Below are positions 1 through 11,965 of a stretch of 64,000 bases of DNA, piece after piece. The stretch covers positions 13,093,040 through 13,157,039 of the forward strand of contig NC_064042.1 in assembly GCF_932526225.1 (NCBI RefSeq), given 5' to 3'. The notes beneath the pieces were generated by a model, which searched no databases, had not been told where the DNA came from, and worked only from the letters and a program-made list of their open reading frames with translations. This DNA comes from Nematostella vectensis. Lineage: Eukaryota; Cnidaria; Anthozoa; Actiniaria; Edwardsiidae. Both the position numbers and the translations under genes were made by a program. Each line of letters starts with the position of its first letter. The stretch's first letter is position 1.

Positions 1-335
1 TTGACTTTAAGAAAGCTTTCGATAGTCTGCATCGCGTCCATCTTTGGAAGATCGTTAGGTCCTATGGGGATCCCCTCAAATTGGCGACCTTGACAGAGTT
101 GTTCTACCAACATTTTGAATGCAGCGTCATAGTCAGCGGAAATTTATCGGAGTGGTTCCCTGTGCAATCTGGTGTGAGACAAGGCTGCATCATCTCGCCT
201 GTGCTCTTTCTTCTTTCTATTGACTGGATCATGCGCAATACAAAATCGGACAAACCAAGAGGCATAATATTGACGCTGTTGTCTCAGTTAGAAGACCTGG
301 ACTTTGCAGATGATCTAGCTGTTCTCTCATCCAGC
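1..335 (+). pseudogene. Non-LTR retrotransposon RT fragment, unit 1 (cut by window start)
   Basis: This is the palm part of a LINE reverse transcriptase, entering the window already in frame. Visible motifs are FKKAFDSLHR, the QSGVRQG(C/S)IISPVLF block (RT motif B region) and the catalytic FADD box (the family's YxDD) just before position 335. The reading frame then runs into a pentanucleotide microsatellite that interrupts the polymerase. Compared with units 2 and 3 it has 3 extra bases near position 75. The 5' part of the element lies outside the window. It is a dead fragment and part of the tandem unit; the exact LINE clade was not determined. Confidence 0.85.
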
Positions 336-340
336 CCTCA

Positions 341-570
341 ACAATACAATACAATACAATACAATACAATACAATACAATACAATACAATACAATACAAT
401 ACAATACAATACAATACAATACAATACAATACAATACAATACAATACAATACAATACAATACAATACAATACAATACAATACAATACAATACAATACAAT
501 ACAATACAATACAATACAATACAATACAATACAATACAATACAATACAATACAATACAATGCAATACAAT
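341..570. repeat. Pentanucleotide microsatellite (AATAC)n, unit 1
   Basis: About 46 uninterrupted copies of AATAC/ACAAT with a single change near 561. It sits directly after the FADD-box region of the LINE, at the same site as the arrays in units 2 and 3. A 5-base unit without stop codons keeps all three plus-strand frames open, so the long pentapeptide-repeat reading frames are not genes. It is followed by a short A/T-rich tail (AATAAACTTTATT, then a CGAGGG motif) that looks like the 3' end of an inserted retroelement whose tail expanded into the microsatellite. Confidence 0.95.
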
Positions 571-599
571 AAACTTTATTCAACGAGGGTTTCATATTA

Positions 600-1372
600 A
601 CCTTTTACAGTTTTATATTATATGGCCCTGCAAACTAAGACAGAAAAGGCTAAACAGCTTTGCCAAAAAGATCGGACTTAACATCAGCACAGTCAAGACA
701 CAGATCACGTTCATTTATGGCACATCAACTGCGCCTCCCATCACAGTCGATTCCATACCACTAAAAAGAGTTGAAGATTTCACCTACCTTGGTAGTATAG
801 TTACCTTGGACAATCCCGCTGGAAAAGACATCACCGCACGTCTGGGCAAAGCTCCAGGCGCTTTTGCTGCACTACGTACCATCTGAAAGTCAAGGCAATA
901 CAGCTTGAAAACCAAGATACGGATTTACACCAGCAATGTGAAGCCAGTCCTCCTGTAAGGATCAGAGTGGTGAAGAGTGATTACGGCCGACATGAAGAAG
1001 CTGAACGTGTTCCATAACCGTTGTCTGAGAAGAATCTGTGGTATATTCTGGCCAAATGTCATCTCAAATCAGGAGCTTTACAAGAATACCAGTAGCAGCA
1101 GCTTGGTCAATCAGATCAGATACCGGCGCTTGAAATGGCTTGGTCATGTCCTCCGCATGGACCAACAACGGATACCAAAGATTGACCTGCACTGGACACC
1201 AGCAGGAAGGCGGAAACCTGGTAGGCCAAAGACCACCTTGCGGAGAACCATTGCCTCTGAATTAAAAGATCTTGGCCTCAGTTGGGGACATGCACAGTAC
1301 CTTGCCCGCAACCGTCGAGAATGGAGACGAACTATACTGTCCTTATGTCACACCAGGGATGATGAGGCCTAA
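600..1372 (+). pseudogene. LINE reverse transcriptase C-terminal region, unit 1 (decayed)
   Basis: Continuation of the same LINE after the microsatellite. From about 640 the conceptual frame shows the thumb and C-terminal region: a VEDFTYLGSIVT motif, then a region ending in WRRTILSLC. The stretch 977-1372 is open, with RLKWLGHVLRMD and the RRKPGRPKTT motif typical of the tail of LINE polyproteins. In-frame stops occur near 886 (TGA where unit 3 has TGG) and 958 (TAA). With the microsatellite interruption the element cannot be active. The 3' end shows a short GTAAGTAA-type tail near 1372-1390. Confidence 0.8.
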
Positions 1373-1418
1373 GTAAGTAAAGTAAGTAAGGAGGTTATTT
1401 CGCCTTTACTGCCATGAG

Positions 1419-2350
1419 CTACGGTAAACATATGTCCATGCATACTGGACAGCCATCAATCAAATTTTCAATTGTATTTCTATATTTTCTCAGCCTCCAG
1501 GCATACAGGAATGGATTGACTGCAGCATTTAGATTGATGAGCATTCCCATGACATAGTAGCACAATACTAAAATATGGAACTGCGAGCGGCATGGAGCGC
1601 ATGCGTAGAAAACAACTTGAGTCAAAGTCCACGGGACGAAACAAGTCTTAAAGACAGTCAGCACTGTCAAGATCGCTCGGGTCACCTTTCGCTCGCGCTC
1701 GAGGACCAATCGGACAGTCGTCGCCGAAGATTTGAATCTCTGAACTCGCTTTGCTTGTCGGTGAACAAAGAACAATATGAAGGAATAAAATACTTGGATT
1801 ATGAGTATAACCAGCATTATTTGTATAGTGAAACCAGGCCTAGAGCATATCGGGCGCTTAGGAACCCCACCATTAATGCAAAAGCCACGGAGTAAAGCCA
1901 TATCCCGACGGCTGCGAGTTTAGCGCGTCGTGGTGTCATTATAGTCGAGTACTTATTTGGACGCGCGACAGCCATCAGTCAATCAACACAAAGACCAAGA
2001 ATTTGCAACACAGAGCTTGTTACGAGCCAGAAGCACAACCCATTATATGCGTGCTCTAGATTATAGACTACATTATTTCCGAAAAAGTGACCGGCAGCGG
2101 ACACGGGGCTGTAGACTAGTCCTATTAGAAAGGTCACTGGCGGCCACGCTACATATCAGTGGGTTTTTTGGCAAGTGCCTAAGATGTCTCAAAGGGTCTC
2201 TCACCGCAGCCGCTATGACGAATGTGTCTCCCACGATGTTGAACGGCGCAATGACGATTATAAGAATCCCTTACACAAAATTCAATGACGGATAATGTTT
2301 GTTGAAGGTAACACGAGCGATTACTGCTCCGTGTGTGCTGCTTTCGTCCC
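1419..2350 (-). pseudogene. Rhodopsin-family GPCR pseudogene, unit 1
   Basis: An intronless seven-transmembrane receptor read on the minus strand. TM1 (with NIVGNTFVIAA, the conserved GN) and TM2 (SVAASDL) lie at about 2130-2320. TM3 to TM4 lie at about 1860-2090. TM5 to TM7 lie at 1419-1830 and end in NPFLYAWRLRKYRN, the NPxxY motif and helix 8. The arginine of the DRY-like motif at the end of TM3 (CVD-R) is a TGA stop near 1976. There is also a frameshift after SVAASDL and another stop before TM5. Anthozoans have many intronless aminergic or melatonin-like receptors, but the ligand class cannot be assigned. It is non-functional. Confidence 0.8.
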
Positions 2351-3864
2351 ATAAACTAAAGTTTTTTGTTAATAGCCTCCATCTTGATGATAACAATTCA
2401 CGTGAGGTTCAGTCGAAGTTTTGTTATTAGAATCGAATGCGTAATATGGTTTCTTTAACCTTGCGTTTATTGTGTTTTCCATTTCGTTTGTTCTTGTGCT
2501 TTTTTTTCTTACATGTCACTGAAGCCGCTAGATGATTCAGCATTTCTTTTAAGGGCACCTCCTTCTGTTAACAAGACAATATCGCCTAACAAAGGTCTGC
2601 TTTAGAGGGAGTTTGCCCTGCAAACGTTAATGAGTTTTCACCGCTTTTCCTTCTTTAAATGCTCTTTTCGCGCTTCCGCTTTTACCTCTTATCATATATA
2701 TAATGATTATGCAATTCTTCTAATTGTTATAATCCCCACACATGTAATCAAATTAGCTTCCTGCAAGGGCTTTAAAGTAAATACTAAATGTGGTTATAAA
2801 CAGTGATAATTACTTTTTTATTTCTCAGTTTGAGAACGTACAACAGAGTATGTTTTGGAAAAAAAGATGCTAGAATTGTTTCATAAATTCACTTTTTTTT
2901 GCAGCACCGCCAGGGTATTATTCCTTTTACTTATATATAAACATATTTAGTCGTGACCATTAACTGTGAAAATACGAATTATTTTATTTAATTTTTGCAA
3001 ACGTGCTAAGCGGTTCATGACAGCGGAAAGTTCAAGTGACATTTGTCGCATGACCCTCGAATATAGATCTACCTAGCGTCAAACAAAACACCGACATGTC
3101 TTAGTAGCTTCAATTTTTTTTAAATAAAATTCGCCGATGTAATCTTACTAAGCAGATTCAGTTGAAAAACTTATCGAAATCATAATCTTAACGAATCTTC
3201 AAGTTCCATAAAAAATTAAAGTAAGCTAAAGCGGATGGTCTTTTTTCAAACGCGAAGCACGGTCAGAAATCAAATTGTTTTTTGTGTGAATGTTTCTCGC
3301 GATCGATCGAATCTAATACCAATACCGATTTCTAAAACAAATTCATAAAGAATTAACGATATGATTTTTACAGACCTTGTAATTTCTGTTCAAGAACCCA
3401 AACATCCAAGATCCACCATCCACGCCAGATGGCAAAAAACTAGCTGAGATGCTGAGACGTATACTGTTGCAGTGCAGAAAGACTGATAAAAGTTCAGTGT
3501 AATTGTTTAAGAATTTATGAAACAAACCCTAAATAATGGTCCAAAAGCTTGATTGCCCCAAGTAAAAATATCTGGAAAACTTGGCCGACCAAACCTTGGC
3601 TGAAAACTGCAAAAATAAATAAAACCAACCTTTTGGCACTAACCGGTCTCGACCGGCACGGTTTCTCGAGATACCAAGCAATCACATTCCATTCGGAAAA
3701 CTATTACAGCAAATTATTCTTTAAAAGAATCTAAATTGATCCTAATTGTCTACTTTACGTTAACAGACAAAGGCTGGGGGAGCTCCAGTTAGTCACAGGA
3801 CGAGGACGACGGCCAGGGAAACGAGATCGACAAAGATGCCTTCTGCTTGACGATCAATTCAAAT
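2351..3864. other. Gene-free AT-rich stretch of unit 1
   Basis: I see no credible gene on either strand. The stretch is AT-rich with T runs, and near-identical blocks recur at 10376-11965 and 19542-21156. Small open frames here are not conserved between the copies. Confidence 0.7.
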
Positions 3865-4445
3865 TTTATTGCAATGGAATAAGCAAAACGTTACAGATAA
3901 AATAAACTAAGGACAACATTGCTACATTGGCAAACGTAGTGGAAACTTTCATGTCCTCAATTGGCTGTGAAGATTCTTACGTCCTGCTTAGGTGGAAAAC
4001 GGCTAAAATGTCTTCAGTCAGAACGCATATCCACGTGCCGCTATTGAATTCTGGATCAAAATTGCAGTCGTCTTCCACATTGTCGTCGTCGTTGCTTTAG
4101 TGTCCCTAGTCCTCGATTTTCTCAGCCTGTATCACACGTCCACGGCGTCGTCGTTGTTATTAAATGAACACAAACGCAGGCTCAAACAAATAGCGTTCAC
4201 ACAACCCGACCGAAAGCGAGTAAAAAGGTTGTCCTTAGGTACGATATCTATAAAATACACTGGAAACAATATGCAACTTTATAAGTTCCCTCGCGCTATT
4301 GCCATGGGTAACAATAGCGACCTGGCTTCCCATCACCTATAAAACGTTCACAAACGCAGGCTTAAACATATAGCGATCACACAACCCGACCGAAAGCGAA
4401 TAACAAGCCCCTAGGTAAGACATCTAAAACTATATTAGAACTATT
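3865..4445 (-). other. 3' untranslated region of amine oxidase copy 1, with poly(A) signal and internal duplication
   Basis: Downstream of the amine oxidase stop on the minus strand. A canonical AATAAA occurs on the minus strand at 3865-3870; its equivalents are at 11966-11971 and 21157-21162. Between them lies a diverged duplication: the last coding segment (ending at 4446) and its downstream sequence are repeated about 190 bp further on, including a copy of the codons for the C-terminal ARGN tail near 4290-4320. Transcript ends are inferred only from the AATAAA. Confidence 0.55.
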
Positions 4446-7400
4446 CTAGTTCCCTCGCGCCATTGCCAGGTAACCATAGCGACCATCAAATGTCATATTG
4501 TATCCCATCGGCAGACACACTGGTTTCGTAGGCGTCCCAAACCTATTGATCGTACTTGCAGTGAAGTCCTTATTCGCGGGTTTTATCACGACCGCATTGC
4601 TTGAGCCCACAGATGGGTCTTCGTCGTAGTAGTTAAATGGCCGAATAAAGAATCCTGCCGCATTCGCGGGGGTTGCAGTCGTCGGGATGTCTTCGGAATG
4701 AGGTACATGCATCACGCCAGTGGTTACCCAGGCAACCAAATCTTGATTAACTATATCCTCGTCGTCACGTACGAAGTCTCGGAAATCGATATGGGGTGTC
4801 GAGGGCGCGTTTTGGTTGTACAAGGAGGTACTGGAAAGTTCACTTTCCTTTTGTCTGTTGAAAAGGAGAGCAAAAAGCAGTTACTAACAGGCCATAGCTT
4901 GTTAGGTAAACTCGCCTCATTTAAGATTTAAAAAAAGTTATGGTTATCTTTTTTGCACAGCGACTAGACCACCCATTTGTTAAAATTGACTAAACAAAAA
5001 CCGGTCCCTCTAAATCGGTGTAGCTGGTTTACCTGGTGACAGCAAGCTGATAAAGAGACCAACTAATCATCGGAATCATGCCAAAGTCTTCCGGGTAGAG
5101 CTGCTTCATGATGCCATGATGCTGGATCCTGTACCCCTTCTTGACCCCCATCTTATTTTTCTTTCCCTCGTTGAAAAAGTTGAGATACTTGGGCGTGTCA
5201 AAATTGAACTTGTACAGGGCTTCCTGCTCCGTTTTCTTGACGCTCGGTTTGAGAACTTTCCTGAACAAATGTGGTGGGTAGTCAGGCAAGAAGCGGTTGG
5301 TAGTGTTCTCAATGCCTATTTCAATCGTCTCGTATGAGTTGGCAGTTCCCTGTAATAGGGGGAAATCAACGATAAGTTAGTCGATGATGCCAGTGTAGGT
5401 GGCGCCGGCAGTGTATGTGTTATGATATCAGGGGCCGCAGAGGGTGTGCAGAGCCCTGGGCTCTGGGGGCACGTGCCCCTACAATATTTTCAAAAACAAA
5501 TTAAGAAAATGACCAGTAGGGGGCGTAGCTGGATGTGACCCCGATGTTTTCTCGATGTTTCTGTATCGTGCCCCCAACCAATAACTCGAGGCCTCCCATG
5601 GCTATGAGTTGTAATAAGGTTAGCCCCTTCCGGCCCTCCCTACTATGGTTAGTAAGTGGGTAGTTTGAGTTATTCTCGTTTTGAGTTCAATTGATCCAAA
5701 GGTCCTTATCCCAGGGAAATCGAGTTTTTAGTTATCCAAGTCCCAGTTCTATTACAGACACTATCAGTGCGGTAGTCCCACGCTAACCTCTACATCCAAG
5801 TCGACCTTATAGTGGAGCAGGTGGTCGTGTGTTGTACTGGTCAGGTGGTTGGTGTGGATGGGGTAGCCGTAGGGTGACACATCAGACGTGTAGAACGACC
5901 CAAAGACGAAACCGGAAGCTGACATTTTGACCTCAATGACGCCATTTTGGTAAAAAATGGCATCGTGAACGTAGTCATAGTTACCGACAGTTGCTATGGT
6001 GCGAAGGACAAGAACCTGAAAACGAGGCAAATCATGAGCCTTTGCACTCTTACAGACACACTTCATTGGCTATCCAATATCGGAATAACAAATTTTTGTA
6101 TATATCTACTCACGTACTATCAGGAATCTCGCAATTTGATTGGCTACCATACTCTATTGAGCCATAGATAGTGAGAAGCGAAAAAGCGGCGACAAAAGCG
6201 GTTATCTATTACTGAGAATTATTAAAACCTTCATTTATTTGAAGGTAGCTTTATACTAAAATAATTCCTAAAATAATGCACCTTGTTGACTATCTTATAG
6301 AAAACTCGAACATCTGGCTACTCAACATCTGATTGACAACTGATAGACACACCTGATTGGTCATTCCGCCGTAGAATCGGTACGCACTTGAAAAGTCATT
6401 TGCGTAATGTCGTCTCAGCGGGATACCTGAGTTTAACTCAAACAAACATGCTGCATTCTTGATAGTATATGGACCGGAAGTGTCCGCCATATGGACGACG
6501 TCAAAAAACGTGGCTGTACCCGGGCAGTCGACGCCTAAATAAATAGGGATAGGTTTATTAAGCACTCTTGAGAAAGAATTCAAATCACATCTTCGGCAAA
6601 ACCAAGAAAATACTATGCTTGCCTTCATGGATTCACCACCAGGTCACATCCCTCAAATGGCCATCCTATTCTTCCTAATCCACCTCTTTATAATTGTATA
6701 TTATCCTCGTTATTTTGGCTCTCTTCAGAAACATCTTTATCATCCCTATCCTTCTCCTTCCTTCTCACATCATAGTCATCATCTATAATTGATTTTATCA
6801 CATTACGACAATATTTTGTATCATTCAAATCACGACTTTCGACCTTCTTATTCAAGAGCCCTAACACCTTACAACACTTATATAGGTGCTAACACCTTTT
6901 AGCCTCAGGTAAACCCTAGGGCCCCATCTACATGTGATCCATAAATAAAAACACAATTATTGACCAAACCACACCCTTCACAACCCCCCACTGCCTTACC
7001 GTCTACACGCACTTAAAAGTCAGCCACTGACCAGATCCATCCTTACCTGGAACCAGATCATGATTGTTGCTTCCTGTGAACCAGTTACTATCCACAAAGT
7101 TGTTACTTCCCTGAACCGGCGAGAATCCAGTGTATGTGGCGATAGCTTCTTGTAGGCTCAACTCATAAATAATCCGCGTCCCGTTGAATCGGATGTCATA
7201 AATTTGGAACCCTTTGAGGGTATCAATGCGGAAGTCAAAAGCCCAGTTCATGTATTCCACGTGATGACCCCGTACTTCATATCGCTTACCATCCGGCTCG
7301 TACAGCTCTGGACCGCGCATTGGCTTGGAAGGCTGGGGCCGACCACGACGCTCGTAGGAGGAAAAGAGTGTGTCAGTGTCAGGGATCTTGGTTTTGTTTA

Positions 7401-8367
7401 AAGTATCAGCATTATATGCTACCAAGAGTGCATCTAGGGAATCGAACAGCTGTCCATTGTAGTAGACTTTTCCGACGCTCCATTTAGAGGTATCAGAGCC
7501 TGCGTGATCAATATAAATTTCGAAGGGCAGTGGGTATACGAACAATGGAGGGTGATCGCGGTGGAAGGCATACCAAGCACCACGGGTTTTGTTTGTGTAA
7601 CCCACGGGAGCAGAGAACTGCATAGTAAGGCAGCGATCCGTGCAATTGTGATAGGAGTAGCCGTCAAAGCTCTCTGTCAACAAACGGTAAGCCTTACGTG
7701 AAACATTCTTCCAAATATGACTTAGGGCTCTAATCTCTACTGATAAGAAAGGTCGGGAGTCGAAAGCAATCGGATACGATCGGCCAGGGATCACCCTTAG
7801 GCGATGGCTAGTCGGTTTCGATACAGGCCCAACGATATATTCTTCAACTATAGGGGGCTTTGCTGCTCCTTTAAATATTACCACAAGTGCTTCTCGTTCC
7901 GGTTTGGCTTGATTTTTGTCAAGATATCTTAAAGCGGCTGCTTTAGAAGGCGGCTGAAATTGTATCATTGCAATAAAGTTTAAGTCTACTTTGGCTTTAA
8001 ATTGTGCGACATGTATCGGTGTTAGTCCAAGTTCTTCTATCCCTAGCATGTAGTCTCGTACCGCTTTGTGTTCGTCCTCTAGTAGGTCCTCAAACAGCCC
8101 TCGCTCTGACGAACTCGTGGACTCCCGTGACATCCCTTCAGCACATTGTGGTGTAACTTTATCAGATGTGCGTACTGGCCTTTGGTCGTTCCCACGAGTT
8201 GCTACTACAATGAGTGCAATAAGTAACGCCAAACATAGCAGAAGTAGAATCAAAGACAAATATTTCCAGAGTCTCGAAGAACTAGAGGTGAATGTTGTCG
8301 TTTTTGCATGAGTAGAATCTCCCTGCCTGTGAAGTGCAACCTCTTCTTCGGTTTCTTGTGAGGTCAT
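4446..8367 (-). CDS. Copper amine oxidase (primary-amine oxidase, AOC1/AOC3-like), tandem copy 1
   Basis: Five exons on the minus strand: 8367-7047, 6534-6353, 6015-5788, 5349-5033 and 4854-4446. All join in phase at GT-AG sites and give 818 residues, against about 750-760 for human AOC1 and AOC3. It oxidatively deaminates primary amines, releasing aldehyde, ammonia and hydrogen peroxide. A short cytoplasmic tail and one transmembrane segment (about residues 34-56) predict a type II membrane protein like AOC3. The N2/N3 domains fill exon 1. Catalytic base Asp426 is in FVDSNW. The topaquinone tyrosine is Tyr514 in TVGNYDY. The copper ligands are His564 and His566 (THDHL) and His735 (PHSEDIP). 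I chose the Met at 8367 (MTSQ) because it fits a short tail; an in-frame Met at 8541 would add 58 residues. Substrate preference is unknown. Confidence 0.93.
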
Positions 8368-8610
8368 GGTCCTTATCGATATAGTACAAATAAGGCGTTC
8401 TAGTGTGAGAAACACAAACAATTCTTCTAAGGCTATTGATGAAAGGATGATATCTCTTAGCCGCTGAATTATAATCACTGTTTTTTGTTTTGTCTGCGTA
8501 GGGAGCCAAGGCATGTGACTTGCTTTATCTGGAGTTAGCATGTGAATTGTATTGAAAACAAAAGAAAGGAATTCAAAGATAATTGCATAATCAATGTCAA
8601 GCCCTAGGGT

Positions 8611-8629
8611 GGGGGGGGGGGGGGGGGGG
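8611..8629. repeat. Poly-G tract at the amine oxidase/LINE junction of units 1 and 2
   Basis: A run of 19 G residues exactly where the amine oxidase 5' flank meets the 5'-truncated LINE of the next unit. The equivalent junction between units 2 and 3 (16717-16733) has a G run broken by one T. It marks the unit breakpoint. Confidence 0.8.
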
Positions 8630-8674
8630 TTGTTAGGCTAAATTCTGATAATAAACCCTCTAATTTGACTGAAA

Positions 8675-9297
8675 TGTGAAACAATACCAGAAGACTGGGC
8701 CAGGGGTCATATTGTAAAACTTCCCAAGAAAGGAAGCCTCGACACCTGTGACAACTGGCGAGGCATAACACTACTATCTATACCATCTAATGTGTACTTT
8801 CGTATCCTTCTTCTAAGAATAGACCCGGCAATTGACTCCAGACTGAGGGAAGAACAGGCCGGATTCAGAAAGGGAAGAGGCTGCATAGACCCGATTTTTG
8901 CTCTAAGAAACATCGAACAATGTTTAGAATGGAACTTTCCACTTTACATCAATTTCATTGACTTTAAGAAAGCTTTCGATAGTCTGCATCGCGTCCATCT
9001 TTGGAAGATCGTTAGGTCCTGTGGGGATCCCAAATTGGCGACCTTGACAGAGTTGTTCTACCAACATTTTGAATGCAGCGTCATAGTCAGCGGAAATTTA
9101 TCGGAGTGGTTCCCTGTGCAATCTGGTGTGAGACAAGGCTCCATCATCTCGCCTGTGCTCTTTCTTCTTTCTATTGACTGGATCATGCGCAATACAAAAT
9201 CGGACAAACCAAGAGGCATGATATTGACGCTGTTGTCTCAGTTAGAAGACCTGGACTTTGCAGATGATCTAGCTGTTCTCTCATCCAGCCCTCAACA
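8675..9297 (+). pseudogene. LINE reverse transcriptase fragment, unit 2
   Basis: The 5'-truncated LINE as in unit 1, but here including the upstream part of the RT: LPKKGSLDTCDNWRGI (motif 2 region), REEQAGFRKGRGC, INFIDFKKAFDSLHR (motif A) and SGVRQGSIISP (motif B), ending at the FADD box. From about 8690 to the microsatellite it is almost entirely open. The C-terminal half is missing in this unit because of a deletion. No intact endonuclease domain is present upstream, so the copy is dead. Confidence 0.85.
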
Positions 9298-9310
9298 TAC
9301 AATACAATAC

Positions 9311-9800
9311 ACTACACTACACTACACTACACTACACTACACTACACTACACTACACTACACTACACTACACTACACTACACTACACTACACTACACTAC
9401 ACTACACTACACTACACTACACTACACTACACTACACTACACTACACTACACTACACTACACTACACTACACTACACTACACTACACTACACTACACTAC
9501 ACTACACTACACTACACTACACTACACTACACTACACTACACTACACTACACTACACTACACTACACTACACTACACTACACTACACTACACTACACTAC
9601 ACTACACTACACTACACTACACTACACTACACTACACTACACTACACTACACTACACTACACTACACTACACTACACTACACTACACTACACTACACTAC
9701 ACTACACTACACTACACTACACTACACTACACTACACTACACTACACTACACTACACTACACTACACTACACTACACTACACTACACTACACTACACTAC
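9311..9800. repeat. Pentanucleotide microsatellite (ACTAC)n, unit 2
   Basis: Exactly 98 perfect copies of ACTAC. Both ends are flanked by the AATAC version (9297-9310 and 9801-9810), which is the version that fills the unit 1 array. The interior has therefore been replaced by an A-to-C variant repeat. Confidence 0.97.
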
Positions 9801-9994
9801 AATACAATAAACTTTATTTAACGAGGGTTTCATATTAACCTTTTACAGTTTTATAATATATGGCCCTGTAAAATAAGACAGAAAAGGCTAAACAGCTTTG
9901 CCAAAAAGATCGGACTTAACATCAGCACAGTCAAGACACAGATCACGTTCATTCATGGCACATCAACTGCGCCTCCAGCAGTCAATACAATACA

Positions 9995-10375
9995 GCCATC
10001 AGTCAATCAACACAAAGACCAAGAATTTGCAACACAGAGCTTGTTACGAGCCAGAAGCACAACCCATTATATGCGTGCTCTAGATTATGGACTACATTAT
10101 TTCCGAAAAAGTGACCGGTAGCGGACACGGGGCTGTAGACTAGTCCTATTAGAAAGGTCACTGGCGGCCACGCTACATATCAGTGGGTTTTTTGGCAAGT
10201 GCCTAAGATGTCTCAAAGGGTATCTCACCCAGCCGCTATGACGAATGTGTTTCCCACGATGTTGAACGGCGCAATAACGATTATAAGAATCCCTGTCACA
10301 AAATTCAATGACGGATAATGTTTGTTGAAGGTAACACGAGCGATTACTGCTCCGTGTGTGCTGCTTTCGTCCCAT
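9995..10375 (-). pseudogene. GPCR pseudogene remnant (TM1-TM3 end), unit 2
   Basis: Only the N-terminal half of the receptor survives. A deletion joins LINE sequence at about 9977 to the receptor just after the TGA stop at its DRY-like site, which is retained near 9999. TM4-TM7 and the LINE C-terminal region, present at about 735-1965 in unit 1, are gone. Frameshifts occur after TM1 and after SVAASDL. Confidence 0.75.
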
Positions 10376-11965
10376 AAACTAAAGTCTTTTGTTAATAGCC
10401 TCCATCTTTAAATGATGTTGTAACTTACGCTTTGGTTTGTTACCTTAATGGCTGTTCCGGCTTCTCCTTTAAAATATCCATTGATTCCGATTTTTCAGCC
10501 AATATACTTGATTGAACTGATAACAATTCACGTGAGGTTCAGTCGAAGTTTTGTTATTAGAATCGAATGCGTAATATGGTTTCTTTAACCTTGCGTTTAT
10601 TGTGTTTTCCATTTCGTTTGTTCTTGTGCTTTTTTTTTCTTACATGTCACTTAAGCCGCTAGATGATTCAGCATTTCTTTTAAGGGCACCTCCTTCTGTT
10701 AGCAAGACAATATCGCCTAACAGAGGTCTGCTTTAGAGGGAGTTTGCCCTGCAAACGTTAATGAGTTTTCACCGCTTTTCCTTCTTCAAATGCTCTTTTC
10801 GCGCTTCCGCTTTTACCTCTTATCATATATATAATGATTATGCAATTCTTCTAATTGTTATAATCCCCACACATGTAATCAAATTAGCTTCCTGCAAGGG
10901 CTTTAAAGTAAATACTAAATGTGGTTATAAACAGTGATAATTACTTTTCTATTTCTCAGTTTGAGAACGTACAACAGAGTATGTTTTATGTTTCATAAAT
11001 TCACTTCTTTTGCAGCACCGCCAGGGTAGTATTCCTTTTACTTATATATAAACATATTTAGTCGTGACCATTAACTGTGAAAATACGAATTATTTTATTT
11101 AATTTTGGCAAACGTGCTAAGCGGTTCATGACAGCGGAAAGTTCAAGTGACATTTGTCGCATGACCCTCGAATATAGATCTACCTAGCGTCAAACAAAAC
11201 ACCGACATGTCTTAGTAGCTTCATTTTTTTTTTATATAAAATTCGCCGATGTAATCTTACCAAGCAGATTCAGTTGAAAAACTTATCGAAATCATAATCT
11301 TAACGAATCTTCAAATTCCATAAAAAAATTAAAGTAAGCTAAAGCGGATGGTCTTTTTTCAAACGCGAAGCACGGTCAGAAATCAAATTGTTTTTTGTGT
11401 GAATGTTTCTCGCGATCGATCGAATCTAATACCAATACTGATTCCTAAAACAAATTCATAAAGAATTAACGATATGATTTTTACAGACCTTGTAATTTCC
11501 GTTCAAGAACCCAAACATCCAAGATCCACCATCCACGCCAGATGGCAAAAAACTAGCTATACTGTTGCACTGCAGAAAGACTGATAAAAGTTCAGTGTAA
11601 TTGTTTAAGGATTTATGAAACGAACCCTAAATAATGGTCCAAAAGCTTGATTGCCCCAAGTAAAAATATCTGGAAAACTTGGCCGACCAAACCTTGGCTG
11701 AAAACTGCAAAAATAAATAAAACCAACCTTTTGGCACTAACCGGTCTCGACCGGTTTCTCGAGATACCAAGCAATCACATTCCATTCGGAAAACTATTAC
11801 AGCAAATTATTCTTTTAAAGAATCTAAATTGATCCTAATTGTCTACTTTACGTTAACAGACAAAGAGGCTGGGGGATAAACAGCTCCAGTTAGTCACAGG
11901 ACGAGGACGACGGCCAGGAAAACGAGATCGACAAAGATGCCTTCTGATTGACGATCAATTCAAAT
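10376..11965. other. Gene-free AT-rich stretch of unit 2
   Basis: Repeats the 2351-3864 stretch with small indels. It includes a segment at about 10410-10518 that is absent from unit 1 but present in unit 3 (about 19575-19683), so unit 1 carries a deletion. No gene seen. Confidence 0.7.

Noticed and set aside
81-595. Long open frames made of a five-residue repeat on both strands (also at 9300-9838 and 17181-17807)
   Set aside because: They are translations of pentanucleotide microsatellites, in which a 5-base unit without stops keeps all frames open; no protein is implied.
1575-2295. Plus-strand open frames over the GPCR region
   Set aside because: They are antisense shadows of the receptor pseudogene, whose transmembrane motifs read on the minus strand.
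7204-8311. Small plus-strand frames inside amine oxidase exon 1 (and the same in copies 2 and 3)
   Set aside because: Antisense to a conserved catalytic protein; preserved only because the sense codons are.
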